From Palsa-504 sp963744575 (GTDB lineage: Bacteria > Actinomycetota > Actinomycetes > Streptosporangiales > Streptosporangiaceae): 64,000 bases of DNA. The stretch spans positions 1 to 64,000 of the forward strand of contig CAVUUF010000006.1 in assembly GCA_963744575.1 (NCBI GenBank), written 5' to 3'. Positions 36,783-45,352 of this stretch are shown here, piece by piece (position 1 is the first letter of the stretch; every line of letters starts with the position of its first letter). The notes under the pieces are model-generated. The model saw only the letters and a program-made list of their open reading frames with translations. It ran no database searches and had not been told where the DNA came from. The position numbers and the translations under genes were made by a program.

Positions 36783-37522
36783 CCCGGCCGGCCACCGCCC
36801 GGCCGGCGGAGGACGCGCTGCTCGGCCGCCCCCGGCAGGCCGCTCTCCTGACCGCCGGGGTGGTGGCGCTCACGGCCGTGGTGTTCGCCCTGGCCGCCGA
36901 TCACGGCATGCTGGCCCGCATCCAGCGGCTGGACGATGCGTGGCTGCGGCTGATGATCTCCGGCCGGGCGCCGCCGCTGACCGCGATCGCCAAGGTCTTC
37001 AACGTCCTCGGGCTGGTGTACGTCACGCTGCCGGTGCGGATCGCCTTGGCCGGGTTCCTGGCCGTGCGCCGCCGGTGGTGGCATCTAGCCGCCTTCGCCG
37101 CCGCCATCGTGCTGTCGGAGGTGCTGATCGGCTCGCTGAAGGGCAGCTACGACCGGGCCAGGCCGCCCGGGTCGCTGGTCACCACGAGCGGCGCGTCGTT
37201 CCCGTCCGGACACGCGATCGCCGCGTCGGTCACCGTCGTCGCGGCGGTCATCGCCCTGGTCCCCGCGGGTCGGCGGCGTGTCCTGTGGGGCGCGGCCGCG
37301 GTGGCGTTCTCGATCGTGATGGGGCTCTCCCGGGCCTACCTCGCGGCCCACTGGCTCTCCGACGCCACCGCCGGAATCCTGCTCGGCACCTCCTGCGCCC
37401 TGGTCACCGCGCTGGTAGCCGGCCAGTTCCAGCGACGGCACAACAACAGGCTGCAGCGGGCCGCCGGGACGCAGTGCCTGGCGGGCGTTCCTCCGGCCCA
37501 CCGCGCTGAGGACAGGCGATGA
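36779..37522 (+). CDS. PAP2-family phosphatase
   Basis: From the ATG at 36779 (alternative at 36770) the product is 247 residues with about six membrane helices. All three PAP2 motifs are intact: KGSYDRARPPGS (KxxxxxxRP), SFPSGHAIAA with H145, and SRAYLAAHWLSDATAG with H191, so it should be an active phosphatidate- or isoprenyl-pyrophosphate-type phosphatase with its active site outside the membrane. The start overlaps the upstream stop. Together with the flippase-like gene this cluster suggests lipid or undecaprenyl-phosphate recycling (inference). Confidence 0.9.
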   Translation: MTRPATARPAEDALLGRPRQAALLTAGVVALTAVVFALAADHGMLARIQRLDDAWLRLMISGRAPPLTAIAKVFNVLGLVYVTLPVRIALAGFLAVRRRWWHLAAFAAAIVLSEVLIGSLKGSYDRARPPGSLVTTSGASFPSGHAIAASVTVVAAVIALVPAGRRRVLWGAAAVAFSIVMGLSRAYLAAHWLSDATAGILLGTSCALVTALVAGQFQRRHNNRLQRAAGTQCLAGVPPAHRAEDRR

Positions 37523-38189
37523 CCGGCAGGAACCCGGACGGCATCGAGGACTTCCCCTCCCCGACTGCTCCGACGTCGCCTACTGCCCGCAGCGGCTAAA
37601 CGCCATCATCGGCGCCTACGAGGCCTTCCTGGACCCGGTCTGCGGCACCGACGACCTCAGCTTCCACCTCGGGCTAGAACTGCCCGCCACCGAAACCCCA
37701 TCAGCGCGCAGACATCCACCCGCGCCGAACTGGATGATCTGGTGGTTCCGCTTAACGGCCGGTCAACGACTGACCCCGCGCCGAGTCGTTATGCGCGGAT
37801 TGCAACTAAATGATCACAGATAGTTCGTTACGGTCTGTCACGGCTGATATCCAGGTGATCGTGAGGCTCCAGGCCGAGACGCTGTACCCGGGTCACCGGC
37901 AGGGTCCGGCATCATGGCGCGCCCGGAGGCCGGTGTGGTCCCCGGTCGCCGGTCCGCCAGCCCCGCAGCGCACAAGGGCAAAGGTCACACGATGACCGGT
38001 CCTGTTGTATGGTCCGTCCGGGAAGGCACCGGAAAGCACGCAGGCAACCGCATCACCCACCGGAGCCCCGGACTGCTCCACACCCCCGATGGGCCGGGCC
38101 GTCTCCCGCGACCGAGCCAGGCTGAAGGCTGTCACTATGCTTGAGACCTCGGAGTCCTGCCCACAGTCCGACTCGAAGGATGGTAGGTC
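37523..38189. other. intergenic stretch with one short protein-like frame
   Basis: From about 37545 to a stop at 37821-37823 a frame without a start codon reads LPLPDCSDVAYCPQRLNAII, then GAYEAFLDPVCGTDDLSFHL. It looks coding and may be a gene remnant of unknown family. Nothing is seen in the remaining 370 bases before the secreted protein. Confidence 0.3.
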
Positions 38190-38693
38190 ATGCGATGGCT
38201 TGGCTGGATGATCCCGATCTTGGCCGCTGCGGCCCTGTTCATCAGCCCCGCAGCTGCGATAGCAGCAACAACATCCTCGGATTCGATCAGCGGGCTGGAG
38301 TACGCGGCGACATCGACCCAGGGCCGCTTCGCCGGCATCGCGTCGGGCGCTTTGCCCGGCGCCTGGTCGGTAACCGTGGACCACACGCGGCTCGGCACCT
38401 CTGCCGCCATCACGGGCGGTGACTTTCACCTGGCCACCCGCCGGGACCGAACGCTCACCGCGGTCACCGGCGACTTCACGGGTGGTACGGTCAGGCAGCT
38501 GTCCGGTTTCGCCGGGTGCGTCAACCGGCGATATGCCGTGACCGGCGTTCTGGGCGACGTGGGTTCTGGTTCAGCCGGCCGCGGAACCGGCACCTTCGCT
38601 GCCACGCTGACGCACTACCGCACGAAGATCTTCGGACATTGCGTGACGTACTCCGCGAGCGTCAGCGGATCGCTGTCGCTGGCCCCATCCTGA
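38190..38693 (+). CDS. secreted protein of unknown function
   Basis: A 167-residue protein with a Sec signal peptide (MRWLGWMIPILAAAALFISP then AAAIAA, cleavage likely near residue 26). The mature part is Gly/Thr/Ser-rich and beta-strand-like (GAWSVTVDHTRLGTSAAITG; VSGSLSLAPS at the end) with two Cys (GCVNRR and GHCVTY) that could form a disulfide. The composition suits an allene-oxide-cyclase-like or jelly-roll barrel, but no family is recognised. It has an AAGGA ribosome binding site and stands alone. Confidence 0.7.
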   Translation: MRWLGWMIPILAAAALFISPAAAIAATTSSDSISGLEYAATSTQGRFAGIASGALPGAWSVTVDHTRLGTSAAITGGDFHLATRRDRTLTAVTGDFTGGTVRQLSGFAGCVNRRYAVTGVLGDVGSGSAGRGTGTFAATLTHYRTKIFGHCVTYSASVSGSLSLAPS

Positions 38694-38920
38694 CCACCCG
38701 CTGCGGGTTCGGTCCGCGCCTGGCAGCGACCTGGCCAACGTCCGAACATGCCGCGGAGAGTGAAAGCACGGAACTGCCGAGTACAAGGCGGTGGGTGTCC
38801 AGCCAGGCCGCACGGCACCGAAGGGCCGCTGTGATGCTGGACGGCGCTACGGTTGAGGACGCGGCCTGTTCCCCTAGTGCCCCGGGCTGGACGGACACAG
38901 GCAGAGGGAGCGCCCAGCCG

Positions 38921-39437
38921 ATGATCCTTCCGAAGGTTCGTGACCCTCGCTTCGTGACCATTCGCCGCGGTGGGACCCTCACTGATTCGGATCACCATCT
39001 CCTCGCTCTTTGGGCAGCGTCCTGCGCAGAGCACGTCCTCCACCTTTTCGAGTCAGCTCAGCCTGATGACCCACGACCACGCGAAGCGATTGAGCACGCC
39101 CGCGGCTGGGTGCGTGGTGAGGTCACGATGATGCAGGCTCGCGCGGCGGGCGGCCATGCAATGGGCGCGGCCAGAGAACCTTCCAGGGGCAGCACGGCAT
39201 GCCGCGTACGCTGCTGGCCAGGCCGGGACCGTCGCACACGTCGCCGCGCACGAACTCGGTGCGGCGGCCTATGCGATCAAGGCCGCACGTGCTTCCGCAC
39301 CCGAAGGCGAGAGCGAGGCCGCAGGGCGACTCGAGTGCCGATGGCAGCGTGACCAGCTCCCGGAGGCCGTTCGCGAGCTCGTGCTTGACGACCAGCGTTT
39401 GCGGAACGAGATCTGCTGGTCAGTGTTTGACTGCTGA
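38921..39437 (+). pseudogene. putative immunity-type protein (Imm-5-like) with a frameshift
   Basis: ATG 38921 begins ILPKVRDPRFVTIRRGGTL then LTDSDHHLLALWAASCAEHV, matching proteins annotated as putative immunity protein in actinobacteria. Near 39178 the frame slips by one base after GHAMGAARE. The other frame continues LPGAARHAAYAAGQAGTVAH, VAAHELGAAAYAIKAARA and ends ELVLDDQRLRNEICWSVFDC with the stop at 39435-39437. Joined, this would be a full-length helical protein of about 171 residues. No toxin gene is nearby. The family role is known only by annotation. Confidence 0.65.
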
Positions 39438-39448
39438 GCGGGCGTGGG

Positions 39449-39589
39449 GAGACGAAGGAGCAGATCGCCGGCTTCGACGTGCTCGAGTGCGCCGACCTTG
39501 ACGAAGCCATCGAGGCAGCGGCCAGGCACCCGATGGCCCGCCTCGGCATCTTGGAGGTGAGGCCATTCCGGCGGCTCGGGGAGGACTAG
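39449..39589 (+). pseudogene. YCII-related domain, C-terminal fragment
   Basis: A frame without a start reads ETKEQIAGFDVLECADLDEA followed by IEAAARHPMARLGILEVRPF to a TAG at 39587-39589. This is the C-terminal half of a DGPF/YCII-type protein; the DGPFA N-terminal part is absent because the immunity-like gene directly precedes it. It probably marks a small deletion. Confidence 0.6.
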
Positions 39590-39743
39590 CCGAGCGCCGG
39601 TTCCTGAACGCACGGCTAGACAGAAGTCAAGATCGCGGCACACCTGAACCAGGCCGGATGCGCAGTGCCGGCCCGCGGCCCGAGAGCCCGAATTGGGATC
39701 GCGCCCAAGGCATCCGCGAGCAGCCGTTCTCGGGGTAGCATGC

Positions 39744-40013
39744 GCCTTCGCCGAGGAGCTCGCTGGTCGCGGGGTCATCATCCTCGGCGGACCAGTCAGC
39801 AGCGATAACGACGACGACATCGCGCTGCTAGCCGTCGAAGCCCCGACGAGGAAGCACTGCCGTTAACCTTCGATGCCGCCTCTTGGAGCGTTCACCAGGT
39901 GTTCCGGATCAAAGGGGGTACGGACCTGGACCCTGTGGCTCGACGGGCGATCCCGCCTGCCAGCGCCAACCCTCCGCCTGGCCCTGCCCGGGAACGGCCG
40001 CGCTGACAACTGA
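39744..40013 (+). pseudogene. second YCII-like fragment with a frameshift
   Basis: The frame from 39744 reads AFAEELAGRGVIILGGPVSS followed by DNDDDIALLAVEAP. One C appears to be missing in a C-run near 39838, after which another frame continues DEEALPLTFDAASWSVHQVF. The beginning of the domain is absent, and the tail to 40013 does not match the family. Confidence 0.5.
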
Positions 40014-40077
40014 CACCAGCAGCGCACGTGGCCGGCCTGTCCTCCAGGATGCTGCTTCAGGCGTCACCGGCACCGGG

Positions 40078-40611
40078 TCACGATTCCCGCGCGTACGCGG
40101 TGGGTGACCTGCGTATTTCTTCTTGCACGATCTGCCTGATATCGGCGCGACGGGCACGGCGCCAGGTCATGGCCACCAAGAAGAAGGCCGCCAGCGCCAG
40201 GAACGCGCAGGCGATAGCCGTGTGGACCGACACCTGGGTTGCCCGGTATTCGACCGGGATGCCCGCGATTGAATTGATCACCGGCACGATCGGCTTGGCG
40301 ACACCGAACAGGCCGCCTGGCGCGCTCAGATGGGCGGTCGCACGCTGGCTCGGCGCCAGCCAGCGTAGATCACTGAAGTGCAGCAGCGAGCAGATGGTCA
40401 CCATGGCCGCAGAAAACGCCAGGGCCATGGCGCCACTGCGAATGACCAGGGAAGGCCCCGGCCGGGGCAGCTGTTTCCCGGCCGCGACCAGGAGCGGCAC
40501 CGCGAGGCCGGTCACCGCGGCGAGCGTTATCAGCCAGAGGCGGTACTCCGCGACGAGCCAGGTCCAGCCGTCTAGGTGCGCCAGTGCCCATCGCGCCGCA
40601 CCGGAACTCAT
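40078..40611 (-). CDS. membrane protein of unknown function, four helices
   Basis: I start the gene at ATG 40611 because it follows GGGAGG at good spacing; the frame is open further upstream to 40743 but without support. The 177-residue product has four hydrophobic segments (about 24-44, 57-78, 100-118, 130-152) and a basic cytosolic tail (WRRARRADIRQIVQEEIRR). It may be an anthrone-oxygenase-like or DUF1772-type four-helix protein; the match is weak. It is transcribed leftward alone. Confidence 0.6.
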   Translation of the reverse strand: MSSGAARWALAHLDGWTWLVAEYRLWLITLAAVTGLAVPLLVAAGKQLPRPGPSLVIRSGAMALAFSAAMVTICSLLHFSDLRWLAPSQRATAHLSAPGGLFGVAKPIVPVINSIAGIPVEYRATQVSVHTAIACAFLALAAFFLVAMTWRRARRADIRQIVQEEIRRSPTAYARES

Positions 40612-41038
40612 CAGGTCCTCCCTTGACCGCTGTAAAAACCGGCCGGCCTGACCTACCCGGCATCTCGCCACGTCATGCATCCGGGCCTTCTTTCCCGGCT
40701 GCGCCGGCCTCCTGGCCGATGGGGCCGGCGCCGCCGAAGTCACTCACGCTCGCACACTAGGTATCTGCAGCCATCACCTCTCCAGTCACAGACATACCAA
40801 CTGAGTGATCCGCGCGCGTCGGCGAATCTCTTACCTTAAGCGGACACTCGGCGCTCGCCTCACGCGGCCCCCGGCGGCCCTGGCGAGGCGCATCGCCGCG
40901 CTGTACCCGCATGGCTTTGCGGTGTCGGCCGGCGGTGACGTGCGGAGCCAGGTCTGGCGGGAGCGCTGAGGTGATGTCTGATCGGCTGGCTGGAACCCCC
41001 GGTCGTGCGGGCCGCGTTGCACCTTGGCGGGTTGCCGG

Positions 41039-41509
41039 TCAGCGCTGGGCGGCGACGTCGGCGTAGCGGGCGAGGCTCCAGCCCGCGCCGACCGCGTCGC
41101 GCATGGTTTCCCAGCCGTCGCCGTGCCGGTCAAGGTGGCGGTGGGTGAGCACCACCCGGGTGCGCCCAGGTGCGACGGGTGTGAAGGTCACCTCGACTTC
41201 ACTGGCCTTCGCCGGGTCGGTCTCCAGTTGCCAGCGCAGGTTGATGTCCCAGCTGAAGCAGACCAGCCGCGGCGGGTCGTAGGCGAGCACCCGGCTCCAG
41301 CGGCACTCGCTCCCGTCGGTCCCGCGATCGATGATGTGGCCGCCGGCGCGTGGCTCGAACACCATCTCGGCGAGCGGGACCGCGAGGATGTGATGCCCGG
41401 GATCCCACCAGGAGCCGATGCCTTGGGTGAACACGCGGAAGGCGTGTTCGGCCGGCGCCTCGACCTCCACCTGCGTGGTGACGGAGGTGGCTTGCAGTTG
41501 TGTGGTCAT
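41039..41509 (-). CDS. SRPBCC (AHSA1-like) protein, ArsR operon 1
   Basis: A 156-residue START/Bet v1-like protein of the activator-of-Hsp90-homologue group: VEVEAPAEHAFRVFTQGIGS then WWDPGHHI at the start, VFEPRAGGHIIDRGTDGSEC in the middle, and EVEVTFTPVAPGRTRVVLTH with HRHLDRHGDGWETM at the end. Such proteins bind hydrophobic ligands in a deep cavity. The ATG overlaps the ArsR stop, so the two are translationally coupled and share the operator upstream of ArsR. A paralogous operon lies 8 kb to the right. Confidence 0.9.
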   Translation of the reverse strand: MTTQLQATSVTTQVEVEAPAEHAFRVFTQGIGSWWDPGHHILAVPLAEMVFEPRAGGHIIDRGTDGSECRWSRVLAYDPPRLVCFSWDINLRWQLETDPAKASEVEVTFTPVAPGRTRVVLTHRHLDRHGDGWETMRDAVGAGWSLARYADVAAQR

Positions 41510-41823
41510 CTTTCCTCCTGGACCGGGTGACTGGCGGCGATTTGGAACCGGGCGAGGGACTGCTGCCAGAACTGCTCGAGGTAGTCGCGGACGGCGGCGA
41601 CGCCCGCCGGGTCGACCGAATAGATGTGCCGGGTGCCTGCCGCCTGCCCGGTGACCAGGCCGGCCGACTTGAGGACCTTCAGATGCTGGGAGACGGCAGG
41701 GCGGCTGACCGGCAGCTCGCTGGCCAGCTCGCCGACCGCGCGCGGCGACCGGGCCAGGCGCTCGAAGATCGCCCGCCGGGTCGGGTCGGCGAGCGCCGTG
41801 AGCGCGGCCACATGGTTAGTCAT
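41506..41823 (-). CDS. ArsR-family winged-helix repressor, operon 1
   Basis: A 105-residue HTH protein: ALADPTRRAIFERLARSPRA leads into GELASELPVSRPAVSQHLKV (recognition helix) and LKSAGLVTGQAAGTRHIYSV (wing). There are no metal-binding Cys motifs, so it is of the non-metal, SRPBCC-associated subgroup. It is the first gene of a two-gene leftward operon. The dyad immediately upstream of its ATG is the likely autoregulatory site. Confidence 0.93.
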   Translation of the reverse strand: MTNHVAALTALADPTRRAIFERLARSPRAVGELASELPVSRPAVSQHLKVLKSAGLVTGQAAGTRHIYSVDPAGVAAVRDYLEQFWQQSLARFQIAASHPVQEER

Positions 41824-41825
41824 GA

Positions 41826-41849
41826 CTTACGGTAAGCTACAGCTAACGG
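41826..41849. promoter_or_regulatory. candidate ArsR operator, operon 1
   Basis: The palindrome CTTAC-G-GTAAG lies two bases upstream of the ArsR start codon, followed by AGCTAACGG. The GCTAA core recurs in the second ArsR operon's operator. Confidence 0.5.
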
Positions 41850-41876
41850 ACTTCGGTGTCAAGCAGGCTAGTCCGT

Positions 41877-41913
41877 CGGCGTCAGCATCCACTCCGCCGG
41901 CGTCAGCATCCAC
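41877..41913. repeat. two 16-bp direct repeats
   Basis: CGGCGTCAGCATCCAC occurs at 41877-41892 and again at 41898-41913. Nothing else is recognised between the ArsR promoter and the reverse transcriptase remnant (41850-42144). Confidence 0.6.
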
Positions 41914-42144
41914 GCGGCCACCGACGCTCGCGGCCCGCCTTGGGCGAGCTGCCCGGCTGCGCGCGGGTTCGCGGCGGCCCGGCCGGATGGCCCGTCACCG
42001 GCCACCATAGGCCCCCCGACTGCGAGGTGGCCGGACTGAGCTGACCCCAGCTCTACCCGGCCGGGCCGTAAACACACCCGCGCGCCTCCCGCTGCCAGGG
42101 CCAACCCGAAAGGGGAGGGGGCCAGGGAGCGACCCGAGCCGAAG

Positions 42145-42385
42145 GTGAAGTCGTTTGAGATCGATAAGCGCCTCATCGTGGAGGCGTGGGAGAAGGTCCG
42201 GGCCAATAACGGGGCGCCGGGTGCGGACGCGGTCGGCATCGGCCTGTTCGCTGAGCAGCTGAGGGACAATCTGTACAAGCTGTGGAACAGGATGAGCTCG
42301 GGGAGCTATTTCCCGGGGCCGGTGCGGGGCGTGGAGATACCGAAAGATCATGGGGAAGGCGTGCGTTTGCTCGGCGTGCCCACGG
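42145..42385 (+). pseudogene. ltrA: group II intron reverse transcriptase (LtrA type), N-terminal fragment
   Basis: The frame reads KSFEIDKRLIVEAWEKVRAN, then NGAPGADAVGIGLFAEQLRD, NLYKLWNRMSSGSYFPGPVR and VEIPKDHGEGVRLLGVPT. This is RT0/RT1 of bacterial group II intron maturases. GVPT is normally followed by (V/I)ADRVAQT, but here a 2,967-bp insertion starts at the CACGG motif (42381-42385). The frame then runs EAA and stops. The continuation resumes at 45353. The start is uncertain (GTG 42145, possibly earlier). Confidence 0.85.
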
Positions 42386-42418
42386 AGGCGGCATAGTGCC
42401 GCATTGTCCAGTGATCCC

Positions 42419-42655
42419 TTGGGTTTCGTCATTGTCACCCATCCGTTCCACCCGCTGAACGGGCAGCGGCTGGAGATCTTGTATGCCAAGCGCCGCGGGG
42501 CGGCCACGGTGTTCGTCTGCGCGGGCGGGGTCAGCGGGCAGATGACGCTGCCCCATGCATGGACCGACCGGGGCGAGCCGCCCGGGCCTGGCCGGCTGTC
42601 GGCCGAGGGGCTCGCCGCGCTCGGCGCCGCGACACGCGCACTGCAGGGTCGTTGA
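42419..42655 (+). CDS. DUF5372-like protein of the recombinase element
   Basis: A TTG start at 42419 gives a product of 78 residues: FVIVTHPFHPLNGQRLEILY, AKRRGAATVFVCAGGVSGQM and LPHAWTDRGEPPGP. The THPFHPL and LPHAWTD blocks match DUF5372 proteins that accompany recombinases in bacteria (recognised from memory). The frame is open upstream but into the RT gene. The role is unknown; given its constant association with recombinases it may assist integration or excision. Confidence 0.6.
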   Translation: MGFVIVTHPFHPLNGQRLEILYAKRRGAATVFVCAGGVSGQMTLPHAWTDRGEPPGPGRLSAEGLAALGAATRALQGR

Positions 42656-42685
42656 TCGTCATGCCTGGCAGCGGCATACTCTTTT

Positions 42686-43051
42686 GTGATGAAAGGGCAA
42701 AAGAACGAGAACGAGACCAGCCTGGCTGGCATGCCGACACGGCGGCTGCTGTCGCGGCGGCGCGCCCTGGCCGGGCGGCTCGGCGGCGCCGAGCAGGTGC
42801 TGTCGGGCTCGCTGACGGAGCAGACACGGCGGTGCGGCAAGGCCGGCTGCCGGTGCGCCGGCGGCGAGCCGCACGGCCCGTATGCCTTCTTCGCGCCGAA
42901 GACCGCGGCCCGGGGCCGGCTGCGGTACGTCCCGGCGTCCCTGGCCGGGGTGGTGGGCCGGTACCTGCGCAACGGCGAGGAGATCGAGCAGCTGCTCGCG
43001 GAGATCTCGGCGGTCAACGCCGAGCTGCTGGCCCGGCGAGAACTGTCCTAG
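42686..43051 (+). CDS. DUF6788-like small protein of the recombinase element
   Basis: A 121-residue protein starting at GTG 42686 (ATG at 42689). A charged N-terminus with RRLLSRRRALAGRLGG precedes GSLTEQTRRCGKAGCRCAGG followed by EPHGPYAFF, a CGKxGCRC motif typical of DUF6788 (possible zinc knuckle), and a C-terminal helix EEIEQLLAEISAVNAELLA. It lies between the DUF5372 and recombinase genes on the same strand, and this trio looks like a conserved mobile cassette. DNA binding is inferred only from its basic, Cys-rich character. Confidence 0.65.
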   Translation: MMKGQKNENETSLAGMPTRRLLSRRRALAGRLGGAEQVLSGSLTEQTRRCGKAGCRCAGGEPHGPYAFFAPKTAARGRLRYVPASLAGVVGRYLRNGEEIEQLLAEISAVNAELLARRELS

Positions 43052-43154
43052 CCGGTGAGCGCCGCCGTGCTGTCCGGGCCCGCGCGGGCCGAGGCGGTGG
43101 CGGCGCTGGCCAACATGACGGCCGCGGCACTGCGGCCCGGGGCGGGAGGTTGCA

Positions 43155-45206
43155 GTGAACGGCGAGCACAAGATCACGAGCAGTCACCGCGAGAGGGCAG
43201 CGATCTGCTACCTGCGCCAGTCCTCGATGGCGCAGGTCCGCCAGCACACCGAGTCGACCAGGAGCCAGTACGGCCTGGCGGACACGGCAGCCGCGCTGGG
43301 CTGGCCGTCAACCTCGATCGAGGTGATCGACACCGACCTGGGGATCTCCGGGAAGTGGGGGGTGGCCCGGGAAGGGTTCACCGAGCTGGTCACCCGGGTC
43401 TGCACCGGCGAGGTCGGGGCGATCTTCGGGATCGAGATCACCCGGCTGGCCCGGTCCAACGCCGACGTGGCCCGGCTGGCGGAATTCGCCCGGATCACCG
43501 GCACCCTGCTGATCGACCCCGACGGGGTCTACGACCCCGCCGACGTGAACGACCGCGTCATCTTGGGGTTCAAGGGCACCATGGGGGAGATGGAACTGCA
43601 CGTGATGGCCCAGCGGCTGCAGGCCAACAAGCGGGCCGCGGCCGGGCGCGGCGAGCTGCGCACCCCGCTGCCGGTTGGGCTGGTCCACGACGACGCCGGG
43701 GATATCGTGATCGACCCCGATGCCGAGGTCCAGGCCGCGATCCGGGACGTGTTCGCCGCGTTCGCCGCGTCCGGGTCGGCCTACGGCGTGGTCGCCGCGT
43801 TCGCCGGCCGCCGGTTCCCGCTGCGCGCCTACGGCGGCGCGTGGGCGGGACAGCTGCGCTGGGGCAAGCTCACCCACGCCCGGGTGCTGGGGATCTTGAA
43901 GAACCCGGGCTACGCCGGGGTGTACGTGTTCGGCCGCTACACGTCCCGCCGCACCGTCGATCCCGGCGGCACGGTGCATACCGCGATCACCGAACGGCCC
44001 CGCGCCGGATGGCCCGTGCTGATCAAAGACCACCACGAGGGCTACATCACCTGGGCGGACTACCTGGCGAACGAAGCCAGGCTGGCGGCCAACCACACCG
44101 CTGCCGGTGCCCGGCCGCCGCGGGAGGGCACCGCGCTGTGCCAGGGGATCATCGGCTGCGGGTCCTGCGGCAAGCCGGTGATGACCAATTACCACACCGA
44201 TCAGCGGCCAGCCTATGAGTGCAGCTCGCGCCGGGACCGGCTGACCACGCCGTCGTGCCGGTCGGTCGCCGCGGCCTGCGTGGATGCCGCCGTCGCTGGT
44301 GCGCTGCTGGACGCGCTGACCCCCGGGCAGGTCGCCCTGGCGCTGTCGGCCGCCGATGAGGTCGCGGGCCGGCACCAGCGGGCCAGCCGGGCCGCCGGGC
44401 TCGCGGTGGAACGCGCCCGCTACGACGCTGACCGGGCCGAGCGCGCCTTCTGCGCCGTCGAGCCGGAGAACCGGCTAGTCGCCCGTTCCCTGGAGGCCCG
44501 CTGGGAGGCCAGGCTCGCCGCCCTCACCGAAGCCGAGCAGGCGCTCCAGGCCGCCCGCGACACGCTGCCGCCGCTGCCCAGCCGGGACGACCTGGAGAAA
44601 CTCGCCGCTGACCTGCCCGCCCTGCGGAACGCGCCCACCACCAGCGCCAGGGACCGCAAACGGCTGCTCCGCACCCTGATCGCCGACGTCACCTTGCTCC
44701 CCGAGCCCGACCAGGCCAAGGTCCGGATCGGGATCCGCTGGCACACCGGCGCCACCGACGTACTCATCGCAGACCGGCCGCTGCCTCCCGGCCCGGCCAA
44801 GCGAAGCCCGTCCCCGGCAGTGGAGATGGTCCGCAGGCTCGGCCCGACCACCGACACCCGCGACCTGGCCGGACGCCTCAACACCGCCGGGCTGGCCACA
44901 GGCCACGGCAAGCCGTTCGACATCGCCGCCGTCCAGTGGATCCGTCACGCCTACAAGATCCCGGCACCCAGCCCCTACACACCCGGCGAACTCAGCGTTG
45001 CCCAGGCCGCCGGCCAGCTGGGCTGCAGCACCGGCGTCATCTACTACTGGCTCAAGACCGGGCAACTCGATGCCCGCCGCGGCGCCGGCAACCGGCTGTG
45101 CATCCCCTGGACCGACGACGTCGAGGCCGGCTGCCGTGCCCGCCTGGCCGGATCCGGGCACCTCAACCCCGAAGCCCGGCGCACCAAGCCCCGGCAACAA
45201 CGCTAA
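43155..45206 (+). CDS. large serine recombinase with C-terminal MerR/excisionase-like HTH
   Basis: A 683-residue site-specific recombinase (GTG start). The N-terminal resolvase domain (about 15-165) has the nucleophile region ICYLRQSSMAQVRQH (S23) and EITRLARSNADVARL. The recombinase domain includes WGKLTHARVLGILKNPGYAG. A zinc ribbon follows (CGSCGKPVMTNYHTDQ ... YECSSRRDRLTTPSCRSV), then a long coiled coil (about 400-510). Unusually the C-terminus adds an HTH (LSVAQAAGQLGCSTGVIYYW then LKTGQLDARRGAGNRLCIPW), as in excisionases, so one protein may both integrate and read its own sites. It drives the 2.97-kb element. Confidence 0.93.
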   Translation: MNGEHKITSSHRERAAICYLRQSSMAQVRQHTESTRSQYGLADTAAALGWPSTSIEVIDTDLGISGKWGVAREGFTELVTRVCTGEVGAIFGIEITRLARSNADVARLAEFARITGTLLIDPDGVYDPADVNDRVILGFKGTMGEMELHVMAQRLQANKRAAAGRGELRTPLPVGLVHDDAGDIVIDPDAEVQAAIRDVFAAFAASGSAYGVVAAFAGRRFPLRAYGGAWAGQLRWGKLTHARVLGILKNPGYAGVYVFGRYTSRRTVDPGGTVHTAITERPRAGWPVLIKDHHEGYITWADYLANEARLAANHTAAGARPPREGTALCQGIIGCGSCGKPVMTNYHTDQRPAYECSSRRDRLTTPSCRSVAAACVDAAVAGALLDALTPGQVALALSAADEVAGRHQRASRAAGLAVERARYDADRAERAFCAVEPENRLVARSLEARWEARLAALTEAEQALQAARDTLPPLPSRDDLEKLAADLPALRNAPTTSARDRKRLLRTLIADVTLLPEPDQAKVRIGIRWHTGATDVLIADRPLPPGPAKRSPSPAVEMVRRLGPTTDTRDLAGRLNTAGLATGHGKPFDIAAVQWIRHAYKIPAPSPYTPGELSVAQAAGQLGCSTGVIYYWLKTGQLDARRGAGNRLCIPWTDDVEAGCRARLAGSGHLNPEARRTKPRQQR

Positions 45207-45352
45207 GGCCACCGAAATGTCAGTGCAGTCTGCCATGCTCACGTCAACGGACCCGGGAATGCGGGCCTGACCAGCACACATCTCCACCACACCAGAACAT
45301 CCCTACACGCGGTTGCAGGAAGGGCAGTATGAATCGTCTGTCCCCAACACGG

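Larger units (their letters stand above)
42381..45352 (+). mobile_element. 2.97-kb serine-recombinase mobile element inserted in the intron RT gene
   Basis: Bounded by the pentamer CACGG at 42381-42385 and again at 45348-45352. Removing 2,967 bases between the two copies restores one continuous RT frame, V-P-T-G-D-R-V-A-Q-T, exactly at a conserved RT position. The element carries three same-strand genes: a DUF5372-like protein, a DUF6788-like protein and a large serine recombinase. No terminal inverted repeats are needed for this class, which recombines at short att cores. Confidence 0.85.
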
